Assembly: GCF_019665765.1 (NCBI RefSeq)
Contig: NZ_CP081150.1
Coordinates: 1,116,001-1,180,000 of the forward strand
Origin: Deefgea tanakiae
GTDB lineage: Bacteria > Pseudomonadota > Gammaproteobacteria > Burkholderiales > Chitinibacteraceae
Reading direction: 5' to 3'
DNA: 64,000 nt
Both the position numbers and the translations under genes were made by a program. Under the pieces are notes generated by a model. The model saw only the letters and a list, made by a program, of their open reading frames with translations. It did no database searches and was not told where the DNA came from. This document shows positions 53,893-63,503 of this stretch, piece by piece (position 1 is the first letter of the stretch; each line of letters begins with the position of its first letter).

Positions 53893-54897
53893 ATGCGAAT
53901 GAATTGTTCAACCTCAGCACCAGCTCAAACCATTGAATTTAAACGGTCTACACCGCATCCTGAACAAGCCTTATGGTCTGAAGCCGCCGTTGCTGAGCTA
54001 TTTGCACTGCCATTTAATGATTTACTGTTTCAAGCGCAAACCGTTCATCGTGCCAATTTTGATGCCAATCGAGTGCAACTTTCTACTTTGCTCTCGGTAA
54101 AAACCGGTGGTTGCTCAGAAGATTGTGGTTATTGCTCGCAATCAGCGCGCCACGATACAGGCTTGGAAACGCAAAAGCTGATGGGTGCCGATGAAGTGAT
54201 TGCGGCTGCAGCGATTGCGAAAGAAAATGGTTCCTCACGATTCTGTATGGGCGCGGCATGGCGTGGTCCTAAAAATAAAGATTTAGACGAAGTCAAAAAA
54301 ATGATTGCTGGCGTCAAAGCGCTGGGTTTAGAAACCTGTGCGACATTTGGCATGCTCAAAGACGGTCAAGCTGAGCAGCTGCGTGATGCGGGCCTAGATT
54401 ATTACAATCACAATCTCGATACCTCAGAAGCCAAATACGGCGAGATCGTTACGACACACAGCTATGCTGACCGCTTGGATACCCTAGGTAAAGCTCGCAA
54501 GGCGGGTTTGAACGTGTGCTCGGGTGGTATTGTTGGCTTGGGTGAAACTCGCTTGGATCGCGCTGGTTTGGTGGCGCAACTGGCTAATTTGGATCCGCAG
54601 CCTGATTCTGTGCCAATCAATAATTTAGTACAAATCGACGGTACGCCGCTGGATGGCTCTGAGGTTGTGGATTGGACTGAATTTGTACGCACCATCGCTG
54701 TAGCGCGAATTACGATGCCAAAGGCATATGTGCGACTTTCTGCCGGACGCCAGCAAATGCCAGAGGCAATGCAGGCCTTGTGTTTCCTAGCGGGCGCAAA
54801 TTCAATTTTTTACGGTGATAAATTATTGACGACGGGCAATCCTGAAGTTGAAGGTGATAAAGCGCTGTTCCGTAAATTGAATTTATTGCCACTCTAA
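53893..54897 (+). CDS. bioB: Biotin synthase
   Basis: Radical-SAM enzyme that inserts sulfur into dethiobiotin. The [4Fe-4S] motif is CSEDCGYC in [20 protein letters not shown], and the conserved [18 protein letters not shown] and LSAGRQQM blocks are present. About 334 residues. Start choice is ambiguous among GTG 53884, ATG 53893 and ATG 53899; the GGGA stretch just upstream serves the ATGs better. Other bio genes are not in the window. Confidence 0.97.
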   Translation: MRMNCSTSAPAQTIEFKRSTPHPEQALWSEAAVAELFALPFNDLLFQAQTVHRANFDANRVQLSTLLSVKTGGCSEDCGYCSQSARHDTGLETQKLMGADEVIAAAAIAKENGSSRFCMGAAWRGPKNKDLDEVKKMIAGVKALGLETCATFGMLKDGQAEQLRDAGLDYYNHNLDTSEAKYGEIVTTHSYADRLDTLGKARKAGLNVCSGGIVGLGETRLDRAGLVAQLANLDPQPDSVPINNLVQIDGTPLDGSEVVDWTEFVRTIAVARITMPKAYVRLSAGRQQMPEAMQALCFLAGANSIFYGDKLLTTGNPEVEGDKALFRKLNLLPL

Positions 54898-54956
54898 TGA
54901 AGTATTGCTTTGTAGCTATTATTAAATAATGGCTGCAAGGCAATACCTGTAAAAAA

Positions 54957-54986
54957 TTAAAAAGCCCGCAAATGCGGGCTTTTTAA
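54957..54986. terminator. Bidirectional terminator between bioB and the csoR-like gene
   Basis: Perfect 14-base arms TTAAAAAGCCCGCA (54957-54970) and TGCGGGCTTTTTAA (54973-54986) around an AA loop. Serves both converging genes. Confidence 0.9.
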
Positions 54987-55003
54987 ATGGCGGTGAGTTT
55001 GAA

Positions 55004-55312
55004 TTAACCGCGTACTTTTTTTACCACTTGCATCAATTGTTCAGCCGCTTCTTGGCCATTGCCAGTTTTGAGCGCTTGGGCGATGCAATCTTGGGTTTGT
55101 TGTTCAAGCAAAATCAGGCCCAAAGCATCGAGCGCTGAGCGTGCTGCAGCCACTTGATTCAAAATGTCGCCACTGTATTTTTCTTCTTCAACCATGCGGG
55201 TGATGCCCGATACTTGGCCGACGATACGGTTAAGGCGTTTAACCAACAAATCCTTATTTGGACGTGGCAATTGAGTTTTGTCTTGGGCTTTCTTAGTTGT
55301 GCTTGATGGCAT
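55004..55312 (-). CDS. CsoR/FrmR-family metal- or stress-sensing repressor
   Basis: A 102-residue all-helical repressor of the CsoR/RcnR/FrmR family: LVKRLNRIVGQVSGITRMVEEE, then ILNQVAAARSALDALGLILLEQQTQDC. Copper CsoR proteins use Cys, His and Cys. Here the first cysteine position is serine (KYSGDIL) and the histidine position is glutamine (LEQQTQDC), leaving only the last cysteine. So the sensing chemistry must differ, although the gene is the last of a copA-copZ cluster and its start overlaps copZ by 20 bases. Cupric or other metal control is a context-based inference. Confidence 0.85.
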   Translation of the reverse strand: MPSSTTKKAQDKTQLPRPNKDLLVKRLNRIVGQVSGITRMVEEEKYSGDILNQVAAARSALDALGLILLEQQTQDCIAQALKTGNGQEAAEQLMQVVKKVRG

Positions 55313-55505
55313 ATCCAGCTTCCTCTATGGTGATTTCCAGCGCGACACGGCTGGTTTGATTGGCGTCGAACACAATCTGTGCCGCGCCTGGGTTTAAGGT
55401 GACATTGGCCGATTGCACCCCTGTCACGGCTTGCAGGACACGCATCACGCTGGCTGTGCAGCCACCGCAGGTCATGCCTTCAATTTGAATTTCGATGGTT
55501 TCCAT
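55293..55505 (-). CDS. copZ: Copper chaperone, heavy-metal-associated domain (CopZ-like)
   Basis: A 70-residue HMA-domain protein with the metal motif GMTCGGCTASVMRVLQAV (MTCxxC), then VQSANVTLNPGAAQIVFD. It would carry Cu(I) in the cytosol and hand it to CopA. It lies eight bases downstream of copA and overlaps the csoR-like gene, so the three form one unit on the minus strand. Confidence 0.9.
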   Translation of the reverse strand: METIEIQIEGMTCGGCTASVMRVLQAVTGVQSANVTLNPGAAQIVFDANQTSRVALEITIEEAGYAIKHN

Positions 55506-55513
55506 AGATCTCC

Positions 55514-57868
55514 TTATGCTTTCCAGCGTTTAAGTAGTAGGGCATTACTCACCACCGAGATGGATGATAGTGCCATGGCGGCTCCCGCGATAATCGGGCT
55601 GAGCAACCCTAAAGCGGCAAATGGAATCCCGATGACGTTGTAAATAAATGCGAAAAACAAGTTTTGCCTGATTTTGCGTAAAGTCGCTTTGGAAAGGCTA
55701 ATCGCTGCCGCAACGTGATGAATGTCGTTATGCATGAGTGTGATGTCGGCAGTTTCAATCGCGACACTGGCGCCGCTTTGCATCGCAAAACTCACATCTG
55801 CGACAGCGAGCGCAGGCGCATCGTTAATTCCGTCGCCCGCCATCGCAACTTTGTGGCCCGCTGCTTGGAGTTGAGTGATTTTTTCAGCTTTGTCTTTGGG
55901 GCTGGTTTGAGCAAAAAATTGTTTGATACCTAGCGAGTCGGCAATCGCACTGGCTGTCGCTTGATTATCGCCAGTCATCATAATGACGGTAATGCCGGCG
56001 GCTTGCAGCGATTGCACGGCGGCCTTTGCTGCTGGGCGTGGTGTATCTTTAAGCCCGATGAACCCTATCAATTGTTGATTGCTTGCCACCGCTATCACCG
56101 TTTGCCCCGCTTGCGACATACGCTCTACTTGGGCTTGTTCATCTGCTTGAGGTGCGCAGACCCAATCGGGGCGGCCGATTTGATAGCTTATATTTGAAAT
56201 CTTGGCGCGAATACCGAGGCCTGCTTCACTTTGAATGTCATTGACTTCAATTAAAGCGAGTTCTCGCTGAGTTGCGGCGGCGAGCAGAGCATGTGCAAGT
56301 GGATGTTGCGAATGAGCTTCGATGCTGGCGGCGATTTGAATTAATTCATCTTCCGTGCTTGAAGTGACCCTAATTTCAGTGACTTCTGGCTTGCCAAAGG
56401 TGAGCGTGCCCGTTTTGTCGACGATTAAGGTATCAATTTTACTGGCTAATTCTAACGCGCTGGCGTTACGAAATAGCAGACCGTGTTTCGCACCTAGGCC
56501 AACGCCCACCATGATCGCGGTCGGTGTAGCCAAGCCGAGCGCACAAGGGCAGGCGATGACGAATACGGCGATGGCATGTATGAGTGCAGTGCTTGGGCTG
56601 TCTAGCCAAAACCAAGTGATGGCGAAGGTCAGCACTGAAATCGCCAGCACACATGGCACAAAAATGGCGGCAACGCGATCGGCAAGTTGTTGAATCGGTG
56701 CTTTGCTGCCTTGGGCTTGGCGAACCATCCGAATAATGGCAGCGAGTTGGGTTTGACTGCCGATGCTGGTTGCTTGAATCGTGATGCTGCCTTGCGTATT
56801 GCGCGTGCCAGCAAAAACAGGATCATTAATAGTTTTGCTAACAGGAATCGATTCTCCCGTGAGCATTGCTTCATCGATTGTGGCCGTGCCGCTGAGGATT
56901 TTTCCATCAACAGCTACGCTTTCTCCGTCGCGCACCATCAAGCGATCACCGAGGACAATACGGTTGATAGCGAGTTCTAACCATTGATTGTCACGATAAA
57001 CCCGTGCGGTTTGTGGTTGCAGTGCTAATAATTCGCTGATTGCGCCTGCAGTTTTCTGCTTGGCGCGGCTTTCTAGCCATTTGCCTAGCATCACCAAGCT
57101 AATAATGGCCGCGCTGGATTCAAAATAAACATCATGACGGCCTTGCTGCCATGCCCAAACGCTGTACGCCCATGCCATCGTCGTGCCCAGAGCGACTAAG
57201 ACATCCATATTGGCAGCGCCGCCCTTGAGTGCAAAATAAGCGCCACGATAAAAACGCAGGCCGGGGATAAATTGAACGATAGTGGTAAATATAAATTGTA
57301 ACGGCAATGGAATTAAAGCGTGCCGCCCCAGCAACATCCCGCCCATTTCTAGCAAAAATGGCAGCGTAAAAACCGCGGCAATCAGCAGCGCCCAAGGCCG
57401 TGTTTCTTTGCTGTCGTTGGCTTGAGTATCAATTGGCGCGCTACTAAAGCCAGCTTTTTCAATGGCGCTAGTAATGAGATCGAGTTGCAGGCTGCCTTGC
57501 GGTGCAGAAATGCGGGCCGTTTCATTGGCGAAATTAACTTGCGCTTCGATATTGGGTAGTCGATTCAGCACTTTTTCTAATCGAGCCGCGCAGGCCGTGC
57601 AGGTCATACCTTGGATGGGGATTTCAATCGTGCTCATCGGTACGACGTAACCTGTTTTTTCAATCGCCGTAATGAGCTTGCTGATCGCTAGGTTTTGCGT
57701 GTTATTGAGTATTTGTGCCGATTCGTTGGCAAAGTTGACGCTGGCATGAATGCCGTCAAGACGGTTAAGGGCTTTTTCTATCCTTAGCGCGCACGCCGAG
57801 CACGTCATCCCCTCGATAGGTATATCGATGGGGGCGCTTATAGAAGGATTGTTCTGATTGATACCCAT
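55514..57868 (-). CDS. copA: Copper-exporting P1B-type ATPase
   Basis: Exports Cu(I) across the inner membrane. Two N-terminal HMA domains (GMTCSACALRIEKALNRL and GMTCTACAARLEKVLNRL), eight membrane helices, the TGES actuator motif (LTGESIPVS), the CPC ion site (IACPCALGLATPTAI), the phosphorylation site DKTGTLTFG and the hinge MAGDGINDAPALAVAD. ATG 57868 gives 784 residues. The only upstream alternative is a TTG at 57904, which coincides with a probable -35 element. The start codon lies in an operator-like repeat. Confidence 0.95.
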   Translation of the reverse strand: MGINQNNPSISAPIDIPIEGMTCSACALRIEKALNRLDGIHASVNFANESAQILNNTQNLAISKLITAIEKTGYVVPMSTIEIPIQGMTCTACAARLEKVLNRLPNIEAQVNFANETARISAPQGSLQLDLITSAIEKAGFSSAPIDTQANDSKETRPWALLIAAVFTLPFLLEMGGMLLGRHALIPLPLQFIFTTIVQFIPGLRFYRGAYFALKGGAANMDVLVALGTTMAWAYSVWAWQQGRHDVYFESSAAIISLVMLGKWLESRAKQKTAGAISELLALQPQTARVYRDNQWLELAINRIVLGDRLMVRDGESVAVDGKILSGTATIDEAMLTGESIPVSKTINDPVFAGTRNTQGSITIQATSIGSQTQLAAIIRMVRQAQGSKAPIQQLADRVAAIFVPCVLAISVLTFAITWFWLDSPSTALIHAIAVFVIACPCALGLATPTAIMVGVGLGAKHGLLFRNASALELASKIDTLIVDKTGTLTFGKPEVTEIRVTSSTEDELIQIAASIEAHSQHPLAHALLAAATQRELALIEVNDIQSEAGLGIRAKISNISYQIGRPDWVCAPQADEQAQVERMSQAGQTVIAVASNQQLIGFIGLKDTPRPAAKAAVQSLQAAGITVIMMTGDNQATASAIADSLGIKQFFAQTSPKDKAEKITQLQAAGHKVAMAGDGINDAPALAVADVSFAMQSGASVAIETADITLMHNDIHHVAAAISLSKATLRKIRQNLFFAFIYNVIGIPFAALGLLSPIIAGAAMALSSISVVSNALLLKRWKA

Positions 57869-57877
57869 GAAGGGTAT
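57861..57877. promoter_or_regulatory. Operator-like repeat 1 at the copA start
   Basis: ATACCC (57861-57866) / GGGTAT (57872-57877) with a 5-base spacer. It overlaps the copA ATG and the probable -10. It resembles the GC-tract-flanked-by-AT sites bound by CsoR-family repressors. Confidence 0.6.
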
Positions 57878-57904
57878 CTTAGGCTGCTTCTGATATACCT
57901 GCAA
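57876..57904 (-). promoter_or_regulatory. Probable copA promoter
   Basis: On the minus strand, TTGCAG (57904-57899) and TAAGAT (57881-57876) are 17 bases apart. The predicted start point falls at about 57868-57870, at the copA ATG itself. Confidence 0.5.
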
Positions 57905-57911
57905 GGGGTAT
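57895..57911. promoter_or_regulatory. Operator-like repeat 2 upstream of copA
   Basis: ATACCT (57895-57900) / GGGTAT (57906-57911) with a 5-base spacer: the same ATACCY-N5-GGGTAT pattern as repeat 1, centred 34 bases away and overlapping the -35. Confidence 0.6.
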
Positions 57912-58003
57912 GTGGAAGAAATGCGTAATTGGTTTGATAGTTGCGTAAGTCTGGCGTTTGTAATGGGTTGGGGTGCGTTTTTTACGAGCTCAGATATTGC
58001 GGC

Positions 58004-58315
58004 TTAAGCCTCGCCGCCGCCTTTTTTCATGATCTTGCCGGCCTCGGCGCGTTGTCGGCGAACTTCTTTAGGGTCGGCAATTAAGGGACGGTAGATTTCC
58101 ACTCGATCTTTGGCGCGCAGTACGGTGTCTAATTTGACGGCCTTGGCAAAAATGCCGATTTTTTGCGTGCTAAGGTCGATTTCAGGGAATTCAGTCAGAA
58201 TGCCTGATTTTTGAATCGCTTCTTGGGCCGTTGTGCCCGTTGGTACTTTGACGCTGCAGAGTTTTTGTTTGCCATGCGTGGCGTAGACGACTTCAACGGT
58301 GATGAGCTCGCTCAT
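58004..58315 (-). CDS. rnfH: RnfH family protein (RatB-like)
   Basis: A 103-residue ubiquitin-like-fold protein of the RnfH family: ITVEVVYATHGKQKLCSVKVPTGTTAQEAI, IDLSTQKIGIFAKAVKLDTVLRAKDRVEIYRPLIADPKEVRRQRAEAG (in parts). Role is unclear; it accompanies ratA in many genomes (RatA-RatB). It lies 83 bases after ratA on the minus strand. Confidence 0.92.
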   Translation of the reverse strand: MSELITVEVVYATHGKQKLCSVKVPTGTTAQEAIQKSGILTEFPEIDLSTQKIGIFAKAVKLDTVLRAKDRVEIYRPLIADPKEVRRQRAEAGKIMKKGGGEA

Positions 58316-58398
58316 TCTAGTTTCCTTGTGGGTATTGCCGCATTGGCGATAAATTTAAAGGCCTATGGCTATATACATGCAAATAGATTGGTGCTGTT

Positions 58399-58827
58399 TT
58401 AACCGTATTTTCTGTCTGCTTCTTTGACAAAAGCATCGACAAAGGTTGAGGTGATTTTGCCAAACACGGGGCCAATAATCGCGTCGAGTGTGCGGCTAGA
58501 GAATTCGTAATCGAGTTCAAATTCAATCTTGCACGCGTCTTCCATGAGTGGCGTAAAGCGCCAAATGCCCGTTAACGCTTTAAATGGGCCGTCGACAAAA
58601 TGCATGACGATTTCATTTTCGCTTTTGGTGTCGCGGGTGCGAAAAAAGGTACTCACCTTTAAAAATTCAATTTTAATGGTGACATCCAAAACCTCATCCG
58701 TTCGCTCGTGCACTTCGACGCCGCCGCACCAAGGTAAAAATCGCGGGTAATCTTCGACACGATCGACTAAATCGAACATTTCTTTGGCCGAATGGGAAAC
58801 TAGAACTGATTTGCGTAAACACTGCAT
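58399..58827 (-). CDS. ratA: SRPBCC family protein RatA (ubiquinone-binding/ribosome association)
   Basis: A 142-residue START-like fold protein: SVLVSHSAKEMFDLVDRVEDYPRFLPWCGG and TRDTKSENEIVMHFVDGPFKALTGIW. E. coli RatA is reported as a toxin that blocks 70S assembly, and the related Coq10 proteins bind ubiquinone; which applies here is open. It usually lies next to smpB; here it is divergent from dnaB, with 48 bases between. Confidence 0.9.
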   Translation of the reverse strand: MQCLRKSVLVSHSAKEMFDLVDRVEDYPRFLPWCGGVEVHERTDEVLDVTIKIEFLKVSTFFRTRDTKSENEIVMHFVDGPFKALTGIWRFTPLMEDACKIEFELDYEFSSRTLDAIIGPVFGKITSTFVDAFVKEADRKYG

Positions 58828-58875
58828 GGCGTTGAAGGGGTAAAATAGCGAGCTAATCTACCCTGTGATTGAGAA

Positions 58876-60321
58876 ATGACTGATTATCCCGACCAAGTGA
58901 ACGAGATGCAAGCGAGCTATCAAGTCAATTCACGTGAAGACGAGACTGCGGTCTACCGAATCCCTCCCCATTCAGTCGAGGCTGAGCAGTCGGTGTTAGG
59001 CGGTTTAATGCTCGACAACACGGCGTTTGACAAAATTGCCGATGTGATCGGCGATGGCGACTTTTACCGCGAAGACCATCGACGCATCTATCAAGCCATT
59101 ATTAAACTGGTTGAACACAATCGTCCGGCGGACGTGATTACGGTTAAAGAAGCGCTCGATACAACCAATGACCTGACGTATGTGGGTGGACTCGCCTATC
59201 TAGGCTCCTTGGTACAAAATACCCCCTCGGCCGCTAATATTCGTCGCTACGCCGAAATCGTTCGCGAAAAATCAGTCATGCGTCAATTGGCCAGCGTTGC
59301 GACTGAAATTGCAGATGCAACTTTCTTTCCCGATGGCCGAGATGCTAAGCAATTGCTCGATGAAGCTGAATCTCGTGTCTTTATGATTGCCGAGCAATCG
59401 CAAAAGGGTAGTCAGGGCTTTTTTGCAATGCCACCGATTTTGAAAGAGATCGTTGAACGCATCGATTATTTATACCAACAAGACAATCCCTCTGAAATCA
59501 CCGGTACGCCAACGGGTTTTATTGATCTCGATAAAATGACTTCTGGCTTGCAAGGCGGCGATTTGATTATTGTTGCCGGACGTCCGTCGATGGGGAAAAC
59601 GGCGTTTTCGATCAATATTGCAGAGAACGTCGCGATTGACAGCAAATTGCCGGTGGCGATTTTCTCGATGGAGATGGGGGCAGCGCAGCTCGGTATGCGT
59701 ATGGTGGGTTCGGTCGGTAAGATTGATATGCACAAGCTCAAGACTGGTCGCTTTGAAGATGATGATTGGCTGAGATTGACGCATGCCGTTGGCAAATTAT
59801 CAGAGGCGCCCATTTTTATTGAAGAAACTGGCGCATTGACCGCACTAGATATTCGCACTAAGTCACGTCGATTGGCTCGTCAGTGCGGCGGACAGTTGGG
59901 CTTGATCGTGATTGACTACTTGCAACTGATGGCGGGGCGATCCGGTGCAAAAGATCAGAACCGAGCGACGGAACTGGGTGAAATTTCACGTTCACTGAAA
60001 GGCTTAGCGCGTGAATTGAAATGCCCTATTATTGCGCTGTCACAGTTGAGCCGTTCGGTGGAACAGCGTACCGATAAACGTCCGATGATGTCCGACTTGC
60101 GTGAGTCTGGTGCGATTGAGCAGGATGCGGATTTGATTATGTTTTTATATCGTGACGAGTACTACAACCCCGATAGCCAATTTAAAGGTATCGCCGAATG
60201 TATTTTGGGTAAGCACCGGAATGGCCCAACGGGCAAAATCCCGCTCGTATTCCAAGGTATGCATTCACGCTTTGATAACGCCTTGATGCGGCCTGATGGT
60301 TGGTCGAGCGATTTGGAATAA
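58876..60321 (+). CDS. dnaB: Replicative DNA helicase DnaB
   Basis: Hexameric fork helicase of 481 residues. N-terminal domain VEAEQSVLGGLMLDNTAFDKIADVI; RecA-like ATPase with GRPSMGKTAFSINIAENVA (Walker A), VIDYLQLMAG (Walker B), and the C-terminal SDLRESGAIEQDADLIMFLYRDE and KHRNGPTGKI. No intein is seen. ATG 58876. The next gene follows 14 bases after its stop. Confidence 0.97.
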   Translation: MTDYPDQVNEMQASYQVNSREDETAVYRIPPHSVEAEQSVLGGLMLDNTAFDKIADVIGDGDFYREDHRRIYQAIIKLVEHNRPADVITVKEALDTTNDLTYVGGLAYLGSLVQNTPSAANIRRYAEIVREKSVMRQLASVATEIADATFFPDGRDAKQLLDEAESRVFMIAEQSQKGSQGFFAMPPILKEIVERIDYLYQQDNPSEITGTPTGFIDLDKMTSGLQGGDLIIVAGRPSMGKTAFSINIAENVAIDSKLPVAIFSMEMGAAQLGMRMVGSVGKIDMHKLKTGRFEDDDWLRLTHAVGKLSEAPIFIEETGALTALDIRTKSRRLARQCGGQLGLIVIDYLQLMAGRSGAKDQNRATELGEISRSLKGLARELKCPIIALSQLSRSVEQRTDKRPMMSDLRESGAIEQDADLIMFLYRDEYYNPDSQFKGIAECILGKHRNGPTGKIPLVFQGMHSRFDNALMRPDGWSSDLE

Positions 60322-60335
60322 AGTTGGAGTTTTTT

Positions 60336-60707
60336 GTGTCCGCGATTACGCATTTTCAGCAAGACGTTGTCCCATCTATTGATTTTCCTCGTCCTGATCG
60401 CTTGGTGAGTGGTCAGCCCAAGCGTACGACTTGGATGCATTATGAAAGCCAAGATCAACAATTGTCGTGTGGCATTTGGGCTTGCGAGGTTGGTTCGTGG
60501 CGCATTCAATTTGCAAAAGATAAAGAAGAATTCTTTTGTGTGATCGAAGGGCAGGTTTGTCTTTGGGATGAATCTGGGCTTGGTGTGGTCGTCAGGGCTG
60601 GAGAGGCCGCGGTCATTCCTGCTGGGTTTCGTGGCAGCTTTGAAGTGCAAGAAGCCGTCCGCAAATATTTTGTCGTACTTGATCGATCTGCTGCTGTGTC
60701 CAAATGA
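60336..60707 (+). CDS. Cupin-domain protein (DUF861 type)
   Basis: A 123-residue single-domain cupin. The beta-barrel motif 1 region reads [26 protein letters not shown] and motif 2 reads [17 protein letters not shown], as in the DUF861/(S)-ureidoglycine aminohydrolase-like group. The metal-binding histidines common in other cupins are not visible. GTG 60336 with GGAG upstream is taken as the start. It lies between dnaB and ftsK and its stop overlaps ftsK (ATGA). Confidence 0.8.
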   Translation: MSAITHFQQDVVPSIDFPRPDRLVSGQPKRTTWMHYESQDQQLSCGIWACEVGSWRIQFAKDKEEFFCVIEGQVCLWDESGLGVVVRAGEAAVIPAGFRGSFEVQEAVRKYFVVLDRSAAVSK

Positions 60708-63436
60708 AAAAAATTAAAAGTCTCTTTGAAACCTTAAATAAAAAACTAGATGGTGACGTGCCGGATGATGCAGGTCGGCACGTAGCCGAGTCGGCAAGCC
60801 TGCGTACTCAGGATGGTGATAAAACACCTGCGATTGATCGCCTGTTTGAGTTGCCACTGTCGCCTGTAGTGAATGTCGCCAATAAAGGTTTGGCTGGCTT
60901 GCGGCATGCAGTCGATAAAATCAAAGAAATCAGCTCGCGTGAAGCAAGTTCCGTTGAGTATGAACGCGAGCGGCTTGAGCCAGAGTTGGATCCACTGCTG
61001 GCAAGCCCTGCTGGCAAGCCGCCAAAAGAGGCTGGGCCTACAGTAGAAAAAGTTGAAGCCAATTCTCGCGTGATGACTCAGCCTGTTTTTAAGCGCTCTA
61101 TTAGTGAAGAAAAGGCATTGCCTCCTTTGGATGTTGTGCCTGCTCATAAAAAACCATTATCAGCGCTTAGTGATTCAGACTCTAGCTTGGCAGTGAAGCC
61201 CAATGAGGTGGGCCCTGAGCGTGCGTCAGACAAACCGTCTGTTGCTGTGCCGGCAGCTGGCGTGGCTGGCCCATCTAGCGCGGAATATTCGCCGATGCCT
61301 AGGCGGCGTGAATTACCGACGATTGATTTGCAGCAGATCCAAGCCAATCTCGCACTAAGCCAAAGAAAGTTGGCTGCCGAGGGGGCAAAGATGCCCAGCA
61401 AAGTGTCTCCTGTCGCATTGCCCATCATTGATGCTTCGGAAATTCGCAGTCGATTGCAGGAGATTCACGCCAAACCCGCGCCGATTCAATACCCTAAAAG
61501 AACCGCGCTACCAGAAGCAAAGGTGATGCCAAAGGCGGTGGTTTCTGTGCCAACCACAACTAAAGTTAGCTCTATTGGCGTTAAACCGCCATTGGCGCCG
61601 CCGGTGATGATGATTCGGCGACCATCTATTGATCAGGGTATTGCGCTGCAGGCTAATTCAATTGATCATGGTAGTGATATACCCGTTGATGATGTTGCCG
61701 AATCGTTTACTCCAATCCTTCAAATAAGTAGCGAGGCGTTGCTAGTACCGCGGGTGCAAAGCGATGAACCTCCAGTCTCCGCCAGTGTGGCGCAGTCAGC
61801 CCAATCCGCGTCTGAAGAGTTTTATCCAGTTCCTGAGCCTGTAGCGTCTATTTTAGTTAGTCCAGCCCGGCCAAGTACGTTTTTACGGCCGGATGAATTA
61901 AGTGCTGCAACGGTCACGATTAAGCCCAATTCAGCTTGGGGTGAATGTGAAAATGGATTGTGTTTGCCGCTGGATTTATTACGTCCTCCTTTGCAAAGCA
62001 AGCAAACAGTGACTCAAGAAGATTTGCTTGAGCGCAGTATCTTGATTGAAGAAAAACTCACCGAGTTCAAGGTCAAGGTTAGCGTGCTCGATGCCTACGC
62101 AGGGCCAGTGATTACACGGTTTGAAGTTGAGCCTGCAATGGGTGTTCGTGGTGCGCAAGTAGTGAATTTAGCCAAAGACTTGGCGCGCTCTTTGGGGGTC
62201 GCGGCGGTGCGGGTGGTTGAAACCATTCCGGGCAAAACCTGCATGGGTTTGGAGTTGCCGAATCCAACGCGCAATATGATTCGTCTATCTGAGATTTTGT
62301 CTGCGCCAGAGTACCACCAACAAACTTCACCGATTACGATCGCGCTGGGTAAAGATATCACTGGTTTACCAGTGGCGACGGACTTGGCGAAAACACCGCA
62401 TATGTTGGTGGCAGGGACTACGGGGTCGGGCAAGTCGGTCGGTGTAAATGCGATGATTTTGTCGATCTTATTTAAAGCCACGCCCGATGAAGTGCGCTTT
62501 ATTATGATTGACCCAAAAATGTTGGAATTGTCGATTTACGAAGGCATTCCGCATTTGTTGGCGCCCGTTGTGACCGATATGAAACTGGCCGCCAATGCGC
62601 TCAATTGGTGTGTTGGTGAAATGGAAAAACGCTATCGTTTGCTCAGTGCACTTGGCGTGAGAAATTTAGCTGGCTTTAATCAAAAAGTCGCGGATGCTGC
62701 TGCCAAAGGTCGCAAATTGACCAATCCATTTACGCTCACGCCAGAAGATCCAGAGCTGCTCGAGCATTTGCCGCTGATTGTGGTGGTGGTGGATGAGTTT
62801 GCTGATTTGATGATGGTGGCGGGCAAAAAGATTGAAGAGCTCATCGCTCGATTGGCGCAAAAAGCGCGTGCAGCAGGGATTCATTTGATTTTGGCGACGC
62901 AGCGCCCATCAGTGGACGTAATTACGGGTTTGATTAAAGCCAATATCCCAACACGGTTGGCCTTCCAGGTATCGAGCAAAATCGACAGTCGTACCATTCT
63001 GGATCAAATGGGTGCAGAGGCCTTGCTGGGGCAGGGCGATATGTTGTTTTTGCCACCGGGAACGGGATATCCGACACGGATTCATGGTGCGTTTGTCGAC
63101 GATGCTGAAGTGCATTGCGTCGTGGAATACCTAAAACAATTGGGTGAGCCGAACTATGTTGAAGGCGTCTTACACCCAGTGGCTGGCGAGGATGGCGCAA
63201 GTAGTGGCTGGTCGAGTGGCGTAAATGATGGTGAAGAGGCTGATCCGCTGTATGACGAAGCTGTAGCTTTGGTGTTAAAAAGTCGTCGTGCGTCGATTTC
63301 GGGCGTGCAGCGGCAAATGCGGATTGGCTACAATCGCGCCGCGCGCTTGATCGAGCAAATGGAAGCGGCTGGTTTGGTGAGTGCTATGGAAAATAGTGGC
63401 AACCGTACCGTCTTGGCGCCACCGCTGGCTGAGTAG
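60704..63436 (+). CDS. FtsK/SpoIIIE-type DNA translocase without membrane domain
   Basis: A 910-residue ATPase. The C-terminal motor (about 450-800) shows [20 protein letters not shown] (Walker A at about 569-578) and [14 protein letters not shown] (Walker B at about 692). The gamma winged-helix domain is at about 847-905 ([28 protein letters not shown]), which recognises KOPS in classical FtsK. The first 400 residues are low-complexity, rich in Pro, Ala, Ser and charged residues, with no hydrophobic segment, so the usual four membrane helices are absent. It may be a second, soluble FtsK paralogue. It overlaps the cupin gene by four bases. Confidence 0.9.
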   Translation: MKKIKSLFETLNKKLDGDVPDDAGRHVAESASLRTQDGDKTPAIDRLFELPLSPVVNVANKGLAGLRHAVDKIKEISSREASSVEYERERLEPELDPLLASPAGKPPKEAGPTVEKVEANSRVMTQPVFKRSISEEKALPPLDVVPAHKKPLSALSDSDSSLAVKPNEVGPERASDKPSVAVPAAGVAGPSSAEYSPMPRRRELPTIDLQQIQANLALSQRKLAAEGAKMPSKVSPVALPIIDASEIRSRLQEIHAKPAPIQYPKRTALPEAKVMPKAVVSVPTTTKVSSIGVKPPLAPPVMMIRRPSIDQGIALQANSIDHGSDIPVDDVAESFTPILQISSEALLVPRVQSDEPPVSASVAQSAQSASEEFYPVPEPVASILVSPARPSTFLRPDELSAATVTIKPNSAWGECENGLCLPLDLLRPPLQSKQTVTQEDLLERSILIEEKLTEFKVKVSVLDAYAGPVITRFEVEPAMGVRGAQVVNLAKDLARSLGVAAVRVVETIPGKTCMGLELPNPTRNMIRLSEILSAPEYHQQTSPITIALGKDITGLPVATDLAKTPHMLVAGTTGSGKSVGVNAMILSILFKATPDEVRFIMIDPKMLELSIYEGIPHLLAPVVTDMKLAANALNWCVGEMEKRYRLLSALGVRNLAGFNQKVADAAAKGRKLTNPFTLTPEDPELLEHLPLIVVVVDEFADLMMVAGKKIEELIARLAQKARAAGIHLILATQRPSVDVITGLIKANIPTRLAFQVSSKIDSRTILDQMGAEALLGQGDMLFLPPGTGYPTRIHGAFVDDAEVHCVVEYLKQLGEPNYVEGVLHPVAGEDGASSGWSSGVNDGEEADPLYDEAVALVLKSRRASISGVQRQMRIGYNRAARLIEQMEAAGLVSAMENSGNRTVLAPPLAE

Positions 63437-63503
63437 CTTACTTATGCTTGCCTTGTGCTGAGCTTGGTGGTCTGATGATGGTTCAGTCGCACAGGGGAAA
63501 ATA

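Noticed and set aside
60162-60650. 162-codon minus-strand frame across dnaB and the cupin gene
   Set aside because: Covers the ends of two supported genes on the opposite strand; no ribosome site or family resemblance.
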